A DNA stretch of 64,000 bases from G963691885 sp963691885 (GCA_963691885.1 OY829843.1:1798001-1862000), one strand, 5' to 3'; shown: positions 7,600-15,831, counted from the first letter of the stretch. Made by a program: numbers and translations. Notes: generated by a model not told the origin, from the letters alone.

Positions 7600-8679
7600 A
7601 TGTTGGTTTTTGGTCTGGAAACATCATGTGACGAGACATCCGCTGCAGTGGTTGAGGATTCAGGTCGGATTCTTTCCAATGTCGTTGTCTCGCAACTGGA
7701 CGAGCATCGCCCGTTTGGGGGTGTTGTGCCCGAAATCGCTGCACGATCCCATCTTGATTATCTGGCCCCTGTAATCGAAAAGGCGATTGGAGAGGCCGGA
7801 ATCGGGTTTGATGATCTGGACGGTGTCGCCGCAACCGCCGGGCCCGGCCTTATTGGCGGTGTCATGGTTGGCGTGACCGCAGGCAAGACCATAGCGTTGT
7901 CTCGCAACCTCCCCTTTGTCGGCGTCAATCATCTGGAGGCGCATGCCCTGACCGCGAGGCTCAGCGATGATGTTCCTTTCCCTTACCTGTTGCTGCTGGC
8001 GTCTGGCGGTCATTGTCAGTTTCTGGCGGTGGAGAATGTCGGGAAATATCGGTTGTACGGGTCCACCCTCGACGATGCGATTGGGGAGGCGTTCGACAAG
8101 ACGGCAAAGATCCTGGGGCTCGGCTATCCGGGTGGTCCTTTGCTGGAAGTGGCGGCGAAGAACGGGGACCCCACCCGGTTCAAATTGCCAAGACCCATGG
8201 TTGGTCGCGAGAATTGCGACTTTTCCTTTGCCGGATTGAAGACAGCCCTTCGGCAACAAGTCATGGCCCTGACCCAGGATCAGCCCGATCGGCTTAATGA
8301 TCGGGATCGCGCCGATATGGCTGCGTCCTTTCAGGATGCAGTCAGTGATATTGTAAAGGATCGCGCGGTTCGCGCCCTTGATCGTTTTGCGGAGGAACAC
8401 GGGTTTGTGCCAAGTCTGGTGGTTGCTGGCGGGGTTGCCGCAAATCTGCGTCTGCGCAGCGTTCTGACAGGTCTTGCCGAAGATCGTGACGCCCGCTTTG
8501 TCGCCCCGCCTATTGCATTATGCACGGACAACGCAGCCATGGTTGCCTGGGCGGGGGTTGAAAGACTGCGGTTGGGAATGACCGATGGATACGATGTTGC
8601 GCCGCGCCCGCGTTGGCCCTTGGACCCTGACGCAATCGTCAAAAAAGGCAATAATGCACACGGCGCACTGCGCCGTTAG
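7600..8679 (+). CDS. tsaD: tRNA N6-adenosine threonylcarbamoyltransferase
   Basis: A 359-residue TsaD/Kae1/Gcp protein that transfers the threonylcarbamoyl group to A37 of tRNAs reading ANN codons, working with TsaB, TsaE and TsaC. It starts with VFGLETSCDETSAAVV and keeps the metal-binding His111 and His115 in NHLEAHALTAR. Also present are LLLASGGH, the DDAIGEAFDKTAKILGLGYP loop and the C-terminal CTDNAAMVAWAG. The 3' end of the gene runs into a 27-base tandem repeat that supplies the stop codon. Divergent from hemC. Confidence 0.97.
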   Translation: MLVFGLETSCDETSAAVVEDSGRILSNVVVSQLDEHRPFGGVVPEIAARSHLDYLAPVIEKAIGEAGIGFDDLDGVAATAGPGLIGGVMVGVTAGKTIALSRNLPFVGVNHLEAHALTARLSDDVPFPYLLLLASGGHCQFLAVENVGKYRLYGSTLDDAIGEAFDKTAKILGLGYPGGPLLEVAAKNGDPTRFKLPRPMVGRENCDFSFAGLKTALRQQVMALTQDQPDRLNDRDRADMAASFQDAVSDIVKDRAVRALDRFAEEHGFVPSLVVAGGVAANLRLRSVLTGLAEDRDARFVAPPIALCTDNAAMVAWAGVERLRLGMTDGYDVAPRPRWPLDPDAIVKKGNNAHGALRR

Positions 8680-8730
8680 CAGTTCAAGACCGCACTGCGC
8701 CGTTAGCAGGTCAAGACCGCACTGCGCTGT
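8665..8730. repeat. 27-base direct repeat at the tsaD stop
   Basis: Two near-identical 27-base units begin at 8665 and 8692, each starting GCACTGCGCCGTTAGCAG and differing at one base. A partial third copy (GCACTGCGCTGT) starts at 8719 and runs to the stop codon of the convergent lipoprotein gene. The first unit contains the last codons and the TAG of tsaD. Confidence 0.9.
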
Positions 8731-9347
8731 CAAAGCGCCAGGAAATAGACCATATGGGTGCGCACCGCTGATTCCAGACGGGTATCCAGATCGCCCATCA
8801 GCTTCGCCGCCATTTCGTACCAGATTTTTTCCCGCTCGTTGTAACTGAGGTCCTCAGGCACGGTTTGCGACCGGTTTACCGTAACGGTTGTCTGGGCGGT
8901 GTTGCCGCCTGCTGAATCCGCTGCGCTGACCGTGACCGACAAGACGGCGTCATAACGGAAATCCTGATCGGTTGTGATGACGCCGGTCAGTCCGTCTGTT
9001 TTTTCAAGCCGGGTTTCTGTCACACTGGCGTTTGTCACGGTCAGCGTCACCGTCCCGTCCGCGCCAACAGGAACAAGCCGGTCCCGGCCCCAATTCTGTG
9101 CCGTTTTGACGAGATCGACAGGAAATTCACGTTCCACATGCCCGGGGCCCGCCGGCACGACGAAGGTCGAGACCGTTTCCAGGTTTTCGACATTCAGATT
9201 AATGGCGGGCAGATGGGAAAAGGTAATATCCGCATATTCCGGGATTTCGACCGCTGTTTCGCACGCCGCCAGCAACAGCCCGGCCACCAAGGCAGCCACT
9301 TTCGGGGCTTTCAGGAAACCGAGTAGGGAAGCGGCAGGTGCGGTCAT
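8730..9347 (-). CDS. Putative lipoprotein of unknown function
   Basis: A 205-residue protein with an export signal and lipobox LLLAAC, placing the lipidated Cys at residue 29, so it is probably membrane anchored. The mature part is beta-rich, with repeated TVTLTVTNAS and AVLSVTVSAAD stretches, and ends in a helical segment (YNEREKIWYEMAAKLMGD). I do not recognise a domain. Its start overlaps the hslO stop by 4 bases, so it is co-translated with hslO. This may be operon economy rather than shared function. Confidence 0.7.
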   Translation of the reverse strand: MTAPAASLLGFLKAPKVAALVAGLLLAACETAVEIPEYADITFSHLPAINLNVENLETVSTFVVPAGPGHVEREFPVDLVKTAQNWGRDRLVPVGADGTVTLTVTNASVTETRLEKTDGLTGVITTDQDFRYDAVLSVTVSAADSAGGNTAQTTVTVNRSQTVPEDLSYNEREKIWYEMAAKLMGDLDTRLESAVRTHMVYFLAL

Positions 9348-10339
9348 GGCTGATCTCCATTGCTGTCTTGTGATTGGCTTACCCGAATCTGATCGAGGGA
9401 AAACTGCTTTTTCACATTACAGAATTCGCAGACCATTTCCACCTTGCCGTCCTTCAAGACATGTTGAAGGTCATCTTCCGTGAGCGTTGCAAGAACACCC
9501 AACATCTTATCATCGGAACACCGGCAGCCTTTTTGCAAAACCCTGGGTTCAAACACCCGCACCCCATCTTCGTTGAAAAGACGATAGAGTAGATCATGGG
9601 GCGGCAAATCAGGGTCGATACATTCTTCAACTGTCGCGGACGCGAGCAGCGTTGTCGCCCTCTGCCACCCGTCTTCATCCAGCGCGACCCCCCCTGTTCC
9701 CCCTTCTTCCGGCAAGTGCTGGATTATGAGAGAAGAGGCCCGCCAATGCCCATCCGCATCCTGGCCACAGGCAAGTCTGGTTGCGGCGGTGAATTGTGCT
9801 GATTGCTCAAAATAATGACGGATTACTTCGGAAAGTGTCGCGCCGTCCAAAGAGACGATCCCCTGATAGCGCTCCGTCGAGGTTGAGAAGTCGACGGTAA
9901 AGGCGACATAGCCAGACCCGAGCAGTTTCGGAACGGGTGCGGATTTCACATCTTCCCAATCAGGAATCTGTGCAGGATCGTTGTCTCGTAACTGCGCATA
10001 GCCGCGGATATCGCCTTCACTTGTGACATCGGCAACCATTAACGGGATGGGGCCATCGCCCTTGGTTTGTAGGGTGAAGACACCGTCATATTTCAGGGCC
10101 GCTGCCAGCCCTGCGGCCAGTGCCAGAAATTCACCCAGCAGGATTGATGCGGCCTCGGGCAAGGCGTGACGGCTCAAAATCTCGTCGATGCTGGACCCGA
10201 GGCGGATATACCGTCCATTAAGGCCGGTGGCGTCGATCATGAACGGCTGAACCACATTGTCCTGTGGCCAGTCGGTGAGATCGACCACACCTTCGCTGGT
10301 CGGCAGATCAACATTGATTTCACTAGTCGGCAGTTTCAA
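9344..10339 (-). CDS. hslO: Hsp33 redox-regulated chaperone
   Basis: A 331-residue cytoplasmic holdase activated by oxidation and unfolding. The C-terminal zinc switch is intact, with Cys272, Cys274, Cys304 and Cys307 in a CxC-x29-CxxC arrangement. The substrate-binding core (FLALAAGLAAALKYDGVFTLQ) precedes it. The start is uncertain: the frame opens with a TTG at 10339, and a TAG lies a few codons upstream. The N-terminal 20 or so residues contain a duplicated LPTSE and look like an extension compared with usual Hsp33, so a GTG about 17 codons in is an alternative. It is co-translated with the downstream lipoprotein gene. Confidence 0.92.
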   Translation of the reverse strand: MKLPTSEINVDLPTSEGVVDLTDWPQDNVVQPFMIDATGLNGRYIRLGSSIDEILSRHALPEAASILLGEFLALAAGLAAALKYDGVFTLQTKGDGPIPLMVADVTSEGDIRGYAQLRDNDPAQIPDWEDVKSAPVPKLLGSGYVAFTVDFSTSTERYQGIVSLDGATLSEVIRHYFEQSAQFTAATRLACGQDADGHWRASSLIIQHLPEEGGTGGVALDEDGWQRATTLLASATVEECIDPDLPPHDLLYRLFNEDGVRVFEPRVLQKGCRCSDDKMLGVLATLTEDDLQHVLKDGKVEMVCEFCNVKKQFSLDQIRVSQSQDSNGDQP

Positions 10340-10379
10340 AGCGATGGTTCCATCTTGTAAAAGCTATGGAGAAATGGGG

Positions 10380-11303
10380 TCAGTCTTCGCCCATGCAATA
10401 GGCCAGAATGCCCTTTTGCGCGTGCAAACGATTTTCTGCCTCATCCCAGACCACCGATTGCGGCCCGTCGATCACCCCCGCCGTAACCTCTTCATCGCGA
10501 TGCGCAGGCAGGCAATGCATGAAGATTGCGTCGGGACTGGCCATGGACATCAGCCTCTCATCAACCTGAAAAGGTTTCAGCATATTGTGGCGGCTGACAG
10601 CGGCTTCATCGGCCTCGTCGCCCATTGACACCCAGACATCGGTGACAACGCAATCGGCGCCGGTGACGGCTTCTTCCGATTGATGGCTGACCTCAATATG
10701 GCCGCCCTGTTCCGCCGCCCATTTCAGAACGTCACTCGGCGGGGGCAGTTGTTCCGGACAGGCGATTTTCAGGGTGAAGCCAAAACGCACGGCCGCATGG
10801 ATCCAGCTGGTGGCCATATTGTTGCCGTCACCGGACCAGGCAATGGTTTTGCCTTTTATGGAGCTGCGATGCTGCTCAAAGGTCATAACATCGGCCATCA
10901 ACTGACAGGGATGGGTTCGATCGGTAAGCCCGTTGATCACCGGGATTGACGCATGTTCCGCCAGTTCCAGCAGTTTTGATTCCTCTGTGGTGCGGATCAT
11001 GATCGCATCAACATAGCGCGACAGAACCCGGGCGGTATCGGCAATCGTCTCGCCTCGGCCCAATTGTGATTCAGCGGGGGTGATGATGATGACCTCGCCC
11101 CCAAGCTGCCGCATCCCGATATCAAAGCTGATCCGTGTTCGGGTCGACGGTTTTTCAAAAATCAGGGCGAGCGCCTTTCCGGCGAGCGGGCGGTCGGCAG
11201 CCCGTTCCCCGGTCTTTCGAAAGGCATTGCCGTCATCCAGCATGGACCGCAGCTGGTCACCGCTGAAATGGTCGAGATCCAGAAAGTGTTTTGGCTGGCT
11301 CAT
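10380..11303 (-). CDS. argF: Ornithine carbamoyltransferase
   Basis: A 307-residue enzyme making citrulline from ornithine and carbamoyl phosphate in arginine biosynthesis. The carbamoyl-phosphate loop STRTR is at residues 53-57, HPCQ at 131-134, and the ornithine-side FMHCLPAHR is near the C-terminus. The ATG at 11303 lies one base from the argD stop; an upstream in-frame extension lies inside argD and was discarded. It is the second gene of the argD-argF operon and shares the leader region described upstream of argD. Confidence 0.96.
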   Translation of the reverse strand: MSQPKHFLDLDHFSGDQLRSMLDDGNAFRKTGERAADRPLAGKALALIFEKPSTRTRISFDIGMRQLGGEVIIITPAESQLGRGETIADTARVLSRYVDAIMIRTTEESKLLELAEHASIPVINGLTDRTHPCQLMADVMTFEQHRSSIKGKTIAWSGDGNNMATSWIHAAVRFGFTLKIACPEQLPPPSDVLKWAAEQGGHIEVSHQSEEAVTGADCVVTDVWVSMGDEADEAAVSRHNMLKPFQVDERLMSMASPDAIFMHCLPAHRDEEVTAGVIDGPQSVVWDEAENRLHAQKGILAYCMGED

Positions 11304-11304
11304 T

Positions 11305-12513
11305 TCAGGCCCCTTTCTGTTCGGTTGCGATTTCCGTGGCGACCTTGTCCATAATGGCCAGTGCCTCGTCACAATCCTGTTTGGTGACGATAAGCGGGGG
11401 TAGAAACCGGACAATATTGTCCGCGGCGCCAACGGTCAGAAGACCCGCATGCATCAGCTTGGTGATCATATCGCCATTGACGACCCCTTCTGCGCATTTG
11501 ATGCCCAGCATCAATCCCGCCCCGCGGACGGTATCGAATACGGTTGGATGCGCCTCCACCATGGCCAACAGTTTGTGCCACAGATACCGGGCTGTTTCGT
11601 CGACGCTATCCATGAAGCCATCCGCCGAAATAACATCCAGAACCGCATTGGCCACTGCCATGGCAAGCGGGTTTCCGCCAAATGTTGTTCCATGATAGCC
11701 GGGCTCCATGCCGCTCGCCCCTTTTTCGCTGGCGAGCACCGCACCGACGGGGAAGCCGCCGCCAAGCCCCTTTGCAGAGGCCATGATGTCGGGCGCAATG
11801 CCGGACCATTCATGGGCCCACATCTTGCCGGTCCGCCCGACGCCGGACTGGATTTCGTCAAACACCAGCATCAGGCCAAACTCATCAGCGGTTGCGCGCA
11901 GGTCCCGCATATATTGCAGAGAGGCCGGATTGATCCCGCCCTCGCCCTGGATTGGCTCTACGGCGATTGCGGCGGTTTCCGGGGTGATGGCATCGCGGAG
12001 CGCGTTCATATTGCCGAAGGGAACCGTGTCGAAACCGTCTGCTGCCGGGCCAAACCCGCTGAGGTATTTTGGGTTGTTGGCAGCCGCAATTGTGGCCAGC
12101 GACCGGCCGTGAAATGCCCCGTCCACCGTGATTGTCCGCCATTTCTCGGGATTGCCCGCCTTGTAGTGATAACGCCGCGCTGCCTTCAGGGCGCCTTCCA
12201 TGGCCTCAAGCCCCGAATTACAGAAGAAAGCGACATCGGCGAAGCTGTTTTCGGTCAGGCGTTTCGCCAGTTTTTCCTGTTCTGGTATGATAAACAGATT
12301 GCTGACATGCCAAAGCTTTGCTGCCTGGTCCTGAAGGGCTTTCACCAGATGGGGGTGAGAATGACCAACGGCGTTGACGGCGATACCGCCGAAGAAATCA
12401 AGATAACGACGCCCCTCTGTGTCGATCAGATACATGCCTTCGCCGCGCTCAAAAGCGATCGGAAACCGGCCATAGGTATTCATGACGGAAGAGGGAGTAG
12501 AAGGTGATGACAT
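11305..12513 (-). CDS. argD: Acetylornithine aminotransferase
   Basis: A 402-residue PLP enzyme of class III that transaminates N-acetylglutamate semialdehyde to N-acetylornithine, and often succinyldiaminopimelate too. The PLP lysine is Lys248 in ASAKGLGGGFPVGA, with the cofactor-binding LVFDEIQSGVGRTG at about 216-229 and NSGLEAMEGALK near 100. The start is supported by AAGGAA about 9 bases upstream. It heads the argDF operon and is preceded by an arginine-rich leader ORF and a terminator-like hairpin, so arginine-dependent attenuation is plausible. Confidence 0.95.
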   Translation of the reverse strand: MSSPSTPSSVMNTYGRFPIAFERGEGMYLIDTEGRRYLDFFGGIAVNAVGHSHPHLVKALQDQAAKLWHVSNLFIIPEQEKLAKRLTENSFADVAFFCNSGLEAMEGALKAARRYHYKAGNPEKWRTITVDGAFHGRSLATIAAANNPKYLSGFGPAADGFDTVPFGNMNALRDAITPETAAIAVEPIQGEGGINPASLQYMRDLRATADEFGLMLVFDEIQSGVGRTGKMWAHEWSGIAPDIMASAKGLGGGFPVGAVLASEKGASGMEPGYHGTTFGGNPLAMAVANAVLDVISADGFMDSVDETARYLWHKLLAMVEAHPTVFDTVRGAGLMLGIKCAEGVVNGDMITKLMHAGLLTVGAADNIVRFLPPLIVTKQDCDEALAIMDKVATEIATEQKGA

Positions 12514-12617
12514 TTTCTTGTTTCCTTAAAAGCGGGTCTTTTTGGACCGGGTTATACAGATCTTTTTCAGATCCCGGTTCCGCTGTTTATCCCTTCCCCG
12601 GCAATTCAACGGGCCTT

Positions 12618-12649
12618 AAAAGCAAGAACCGCCGGACAAGGTCCAGCGG
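12618..12649 (-). terminator. Attenuator-like terminator hairpin upstream of argD
   Basis: Read on the minus strand, CCGCTGGAC-CTT-GTCCGGCGG forms a 9-bp stem with one G-T pair and a 3-base loop, followed by TTCTTGCTTTT. It lies after the short leader ORF and about 105 bases before argD, so by position it would end transcription before the operon. Its 5' arm can instead pair with the CGGCGGCG of the leader (12698-12705), giving an 8-bp alternative stem, CGGCGGCG with CGCCGCTG. Confidence 0.65.
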
Positions 12650-12673
12650 CGCGGGGTCCCATGCATGATCAGA

Positions 12674-12766
12674 TCAATTGATCCAGGCATATCCCATCGC
12701 CGCCGTTCGGATGGAACGACGTCGCTGAATGCGCTGAGAAGCGGTTGATGTCCAATTCTTGATCAT
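12674..12766 (-). CDS. Candidate arginine leader peptide of argDF
   Basis: A 30-codon ORF that starts with ATG at 12766 and ends with TGA at 12674-12676. Its peptide is MIKNWTSTASQRIQRRRSIR followed by TAAMGYAWIN. Five of nine consecutive codons are Arg (CGC, CGA, CGT, CGT, CGA), which is the expected makeup of a transcription-attenuation leader for arginine genes. A weak GAAG precedes the ATG. The segment just after the Arg codons can form either a local hairpin (CCATC with GATGG) or an antiterminator with the 5' arm of the downstream terminator. The ORF is far below usual gene-calling length. Its expression is inferred, not shown. Confidence 0.6.
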   Translation of the reverse strand: MIKNWTSTASQRIQRRRSIRTAAMGYAWIN

Positions 12767-12820
12767 GATCTTCGTTTAGCCGATGCAGCGCGTCGGTGCA
12801 AGAAGTCTTGGCCCGGCTCG

Positions 12821-13636
12821 TTAAGCCTTGATCCGGTAGCCCCGGTCCAGAAACCGCCAGGTTGCGATCAGAAGTACCACAAGGGAAATGGTGAGCACGG
12901 TAAAACTGATCCAGATTGGCGCGTCGGCATAGCCCGTCATGCCATAGCGGAACCCGTTGACCAGATGAAAGGCCGGGTTAAGCAACATCATTGTGTGAAA
13001 CGGCTCTGCCAGTTGATCGACCGAAAAGAAGCTGCCGGACAAGAAAAGGGCCGGGGCCAGAATGAATACTTCCTTGGCCGAGAGTGAGTCCCATTTGCGT
13101 GACCGCTGTCCGGCCAGCATGCCCAGCAGACTGAGCAAGATGATCCCCAACACAAGGAACACAATGGAGAGAACCGGATTTGCTGGAAAGCCACCACCGA
13201 ATGGCGACAGGATGATCCAGACAGGCAGACCAACGATGAGGGATACGCCAAGCGCGCCCAACACATAGCCGGTCAGGATTTCACCCGTGCGCATGGGTGC
13301 GCCGAAAATATCGGCAATGGTCCCTTCAAGCTTCTCATGCACAATCATGAAGGCCGTTGTTTCAAAGGCACGCTGCAGAATTGCTGTGATCACCAGGCCA
13401 GGGGTCAGGAATGCCAGGAAAGGCACGCCGCCGATTGTCGGGATTTGATCGCCCAGAGCCAGCCATATCACAACCGTGAACAAAAGGGACTGCAGGGCGG
13501 GACCCAACAGGACCAGTTTGAAGACGGCGATCTCCCCCTTAATGAGCCGCCAGGACAAGGCCTTGATGGCCAGAATGTTCAATCCGGTGAAGTGCCGAGG
13601 CTTGGAAAAATCCAGGGGGAAGACCGGCTCACTCAT
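12821..13636 (-). CDS. ABC-2 type transporter permease
   Basis: A 271-residue integral membrane protein with six predicted membrane segments and an ABC-2 family layout. A cytoplasmic N-terminus carries an amphipathic start, then a GLVITAILQRAFETTAFMI segment, and NPAFHLVNGFRYGMTG near residue 230, which is the family's conserved LNPxxH/Y...RY motif. It is a close relative of the preceding permease, lies 7 bases downstream of it and has the same length, so the two probably form a heterodimeric channel. No ATPase is adjacent. The substrate is unknown. Confidence 0.85.
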   Translation of the reverse strand: MSEPVFPLDFSKPRHFTGLNILAIKALSWRLIKGEIAVFKLVLLGPALQSLLFTVVIWLALGDQIPTIGGVPFLAFLTPGLVITAILQRAFETTAFMIVHEKLEGTIADIFGAPMRTGEILTGYVLGALGVSLIVGLPVWIILSPFGGGFPANPVLSIVFLVLGIILLSLLGMLAGQRSRKWDSLSAKEVFILAPALFLSGSFFSVDQLAEPFHTMMLLNPAFHLVNGFRYGMTGYADAPIWISFTVLTISLVVLLIATWRFLDRGYRIKA

Positions 13637-13643
13637 CTGGGTT

Positions 13644-14459
13644 CTAGGCCTTTAATTTGTAGCCGCGACGGATCATCTGCCAGGCCAGATACCACAGGGC
13701 TATGTTCGCCGCCGTCAGGACGAAAAGCCCGATCAACGGGTTTGCGTCCGATTGACCTGTCGCGCCATAGCGGAAACCGTCGATCATGAAGAAGAACGGG
13801 TTTGCAAAGGCGATGCTGTAGAACGGTTCAGGCAGGCGGGAGATTGAGTAGAAAGTCCCGGACAGAAATGCGAAGGGCGTCACAACGAAATTGGTGATCG
13901 CTGCGATATGGTCGAACTTGTCGGCCCAGATGCCGCCAACCAGCCCCAACAGCGCCAGCATTAAAGAGGCGGCAATCGCGTGGAACAGAAGATAGCCGAA
14001 ATGGTGAACCTCCATCGGGACGAAGAACGACATCGCAAACCAGGTGACCAGTCCAACCGTTAGACCCCGCGTTACGCCGGCCATTGCATAGGCACATACC
14101 ATCTCCATCGCACTGATCGGCGGCATCAGGACATCGACGATGCTGCCTTGAATCTTGGAAATCACCATGGATGAAGAGGTGTTTGCAAAAGCGTTCTGTG
14201 CCATGGCCATGGTAATCAGGCCAGGGGCGAGAAACTGAGAGAACGGAATGCCGTTGATCGTCTCAACAGCCCGGCCAAGCGCCAGTGTGAAAATCGCGAG
14301 GAACAACAAGGTGGTTACCACCGGGGCAGCGACCGTCTGGGTCGCGACCTTCAGAAACCGTTTTACCTCTTTCTCATACAGATGGCCCATGCCCACCCAG
14401 TTGACCGCACCATAGCGCCTGGGTGTCATGGAAGACCCGAAAAAATGTAGATCACTCAT
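13644..14459 (-). CDS. ABC-2 type transporter permease
   Basis: A 271-residue ABC-2 permease, first of a tandem pair. It shows the same architecture as its neighbour, including FLAPGLITMAMAQNAFANTS in the second membrane segment region and ANPFFFMIDGFRYGATGQ near residue 225. The ATG at 14459 was chosen because the in-frame extension above it is short, lacks a clear ribosome site and runs into the intergenic regulatory region; a start at MTPRRYG is also possible. The ATP-binding partner must be encoded elsewhere. Confidence 0.85.
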   Translation of the reverse strand: MSDLHFFGSSMTPRRYGAVNWVGMGHLYEKEVKRFLKVATQTVAAPVVTTLLFLAIFTLALGRAVETINGIPFSQFLAPGLITMAMAQNAFANTSSSMVISKIQGSIVDVLMPPISAMEMVCAYAMAGVTRGLTVGLVTWFAMSFFVPMEVHHFGYLLFHAIAASLMLALLGLVGGIWADKFDHIAAITNFVVTPFAFLSGTFYSISRLPEPFYSIAFANPFFFMIDGFRYGATGQSDANPLIGLFVLTAANIALWYLAWQMIRRGYKLKA

Positions 14460-14595
14460 AGATACTTTGCCGTCGATACCGCTTAGTGTTTTGGCAGAGA
14501 TAAGGATCCATCCGGACATCAGCAAGCATCATGATGGCATAGCACTGTTTCCGCATTATGGTACAACGCCGAACTGGCGAGCTTGGAAAAACAAA

Positions 14596-14635
14596 GAAAA
14601 GGCGATGATCCCGTTTCCAGGTCATCGCCTTTCTT
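14596..14635. terminator. Bidirectional intrinsic terminator
   Basis: AAGGCGATGA and TCATCGCCTT form a 10-bp stem around a 13-base loop. A T-rich tail follows on the plus strand (TTTCTT), and a longer one on the minus strand (TTTTCTTTGTTTTT). Divergent permease and recX genes flank it, so neither obviously ends here. It implies short transcripts in this 398-base gap, or insulation between divergent units. Confidence 0.75.
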
Positions 14636-14700
14636 GTACCGGATACCGCGCTCCCTTGGGGAGGGGCAGATATGGGCACGGTGCCCGGAATTCCTACGAT

Positions 14701-14730
14701 TTGTCAGGGGTAATCGACATTTCGTATGAT
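14701..14730 (+). promoter_or_regulatory. Sigma-70-like promoter upstream of recX
   Basis: TTGTCA at 14701-14706 and TATGAT at 14725-14730 are separated by 18 bases, close to the vegetative consensus. Transcription would begin near 14737 and give recX a leader of about 120 bases. The spacing and both hexamers are visible; activity is inferred. Confidence 0.5.
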
Positions 14731-14759
14731 CAAGATAGTGGGTGATGTGTTCTGTCGCT

Positions 14760-14773
14760 GTGACGTTCGTCAC
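14760..14773. promoter_or_regulatory. Operator-like inverted repeat in the recX leader
   Basis: GTGACG-TT-CGTCAC is a perfect 6-base inverted repeat just downstream of the predicted recX transcription start, a position typical of a repressor site. It does not match a LexA box I know, so I name no regulator. Confidence 0.4.
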
Positions 14774-14857
14774 GGTTGCAGAAATAATCGAAAGAAAAAT
14801 CGTAAAACAGATCTAAGCTGTTGAAAAATATGAAAAATTTTTGAGAAGAAATTTAGG

Positions 14858-15469
14858 ATGTCGTTCGAAGATCGTGATAAAAAGGCTAAATCCGGAGAGC
14901 GGCGACGCACCGGCCCTAAAAAGGCGACACCGGAACGGCTGCAAAAGGCCGCGCTGGCCTATCTCGAACGTTATGCAACCTCAACGGAGAATTTCCGGCG
15001 TGTTCTGATGCGGCGGGTCACAGCCTCCGCCCGTAACCACGGTACCGACCCGGAAGAAGGGGCGCAGGTCGTCGATCGGCTGGTCACGCGGTTCACGGAG
15101 CTGGGATATCTGGATGACAAGGGCTATGCCGATATGCGCGTTGGGTCGCTCCATCGCCGCGGCGTGTCGAGGCGGGCGATCCGGATGAAACTGTCGGAGA
15201 AGGGTGTGGAGGGTGCGGTTGCGGAGGCCGCGCTCGAAGAACTCTCTGAAAGCCTTGAGAGAGAGGGCATAGATCCCGACCTGCAAGCGGCCCATCATTA
15301 TGCCAAGCGGCGTCGGATTGGCGTCTATCGTCGATCCGGGCGTGACGAAAACCGACAGCGAGATCTCGCGGCCTTGGCCCGCCAGGGGTTCTCATTTGAT
15401 ATTGCGCGCCAGGTGATCGGCACATCAGGCGAGGATGAGGATTACGGGACTGACCCCGACTTTTATTAA
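14858..15469 (+). CDS. recX: RecX regulatory protein
   Basis: A 203-residue RecX-family protein that binds RecA filaments and modulates recombination. It is built of three-helix repeats, with KAALAYLERYATSTENFRRV at about residues 30-49, LGYLDDKGYADMRVGSLHRR near 85-104 and GVSRRAIRMKLSEKGV following. It stands alone here rather than next to recA or alaS. The leader is long and A+T rich with a separate promoter and operator-like palindrome, so it probably has its own control. A pterin dehydratase gene follows within 24 bases. Confidence 0.88.
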   Translation: MSFEDRDKKAKSGERRRTGPKKATPERLQKAALAYLERYATSTENFRRVLMRRVTASARNHGTDPEEGAQVVDRLVTRFTELGYLDDKGYADMRVGSLHRRGVSRRAIRMKLSEKGVEGAVAEAALEELSESLEREGIDPDLQAAHHYAKRRRIGVYRRSGRDENRQRDLAALARQGFSFDIARQVIGTSGEDEDYGTDPDFY

Positions 15470-15492
15470 GGGAAACAGAAGGGTGAGGCACA

Positions 15493-15819
15493 ATGCCAAA
15501 AGTGGAATTGTTGAGTGATATAGAGCGCGAGGCGGCCCTGATGGAGTTGTCCGACTGGCAGCATCAGGGCGTGGAAAGGGATGCCATTTCTCGCCGGTTT
15601 GAGTTCCGGAACTTTGTTCAGGCAATGGGTTTTATGACCCAGGTCGCCCTGGTGGCCGAGAAGATGGATCACCATCCCGAATGGTTCAACGTCTATAACA
15701 AGGTCGATGTCACCCTTTCGACCCATGATGTCGATGGTCTGTCGGAACTCGATATCCGGCTGGCGAAACGGATGAACCGGATCGCAGCCGGGTTTGACGT
15801 GAAGAGTGCCGGCCTCTGA
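15493..15819 (+). CDS. Pterin-4a-carbinolamine dehydratase
   Basis: A 108-residue PCD/DCoH-family protein that dehydrates 4a-hydroxytetrahydropterin. The catalytic block KMDHHPEWFNVYNKVDVTLS is intact, and FVQAMGFMTQVALVAEKM precedes it. No phenylalanine hydroxylase is in the window, so it may recycle pterins more generally or act as an assembly factor, as suggested for stand-alone copies. It lies 23 bases after recX and is probably cotranscribed. Confidence 0.93.
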   Translation: MPKVELLSDIEREAALMELSDWQHQGVERDAISRRFEFRNFVQAMGFMTQVALVAEKMDHHPEWFNVYNKVDVTLSTHDVDGLSELDIRLAKRMNRIAAGFDVKSAGL

Positions 15820-15831
15820 CGGAGATGCCCA

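Noticed and set aside
11449..12507. 352-residue plus-strand frame opposite argD
   Set aside because: It is the antisense shadow of argD, which has full motifs and a ribosome site.
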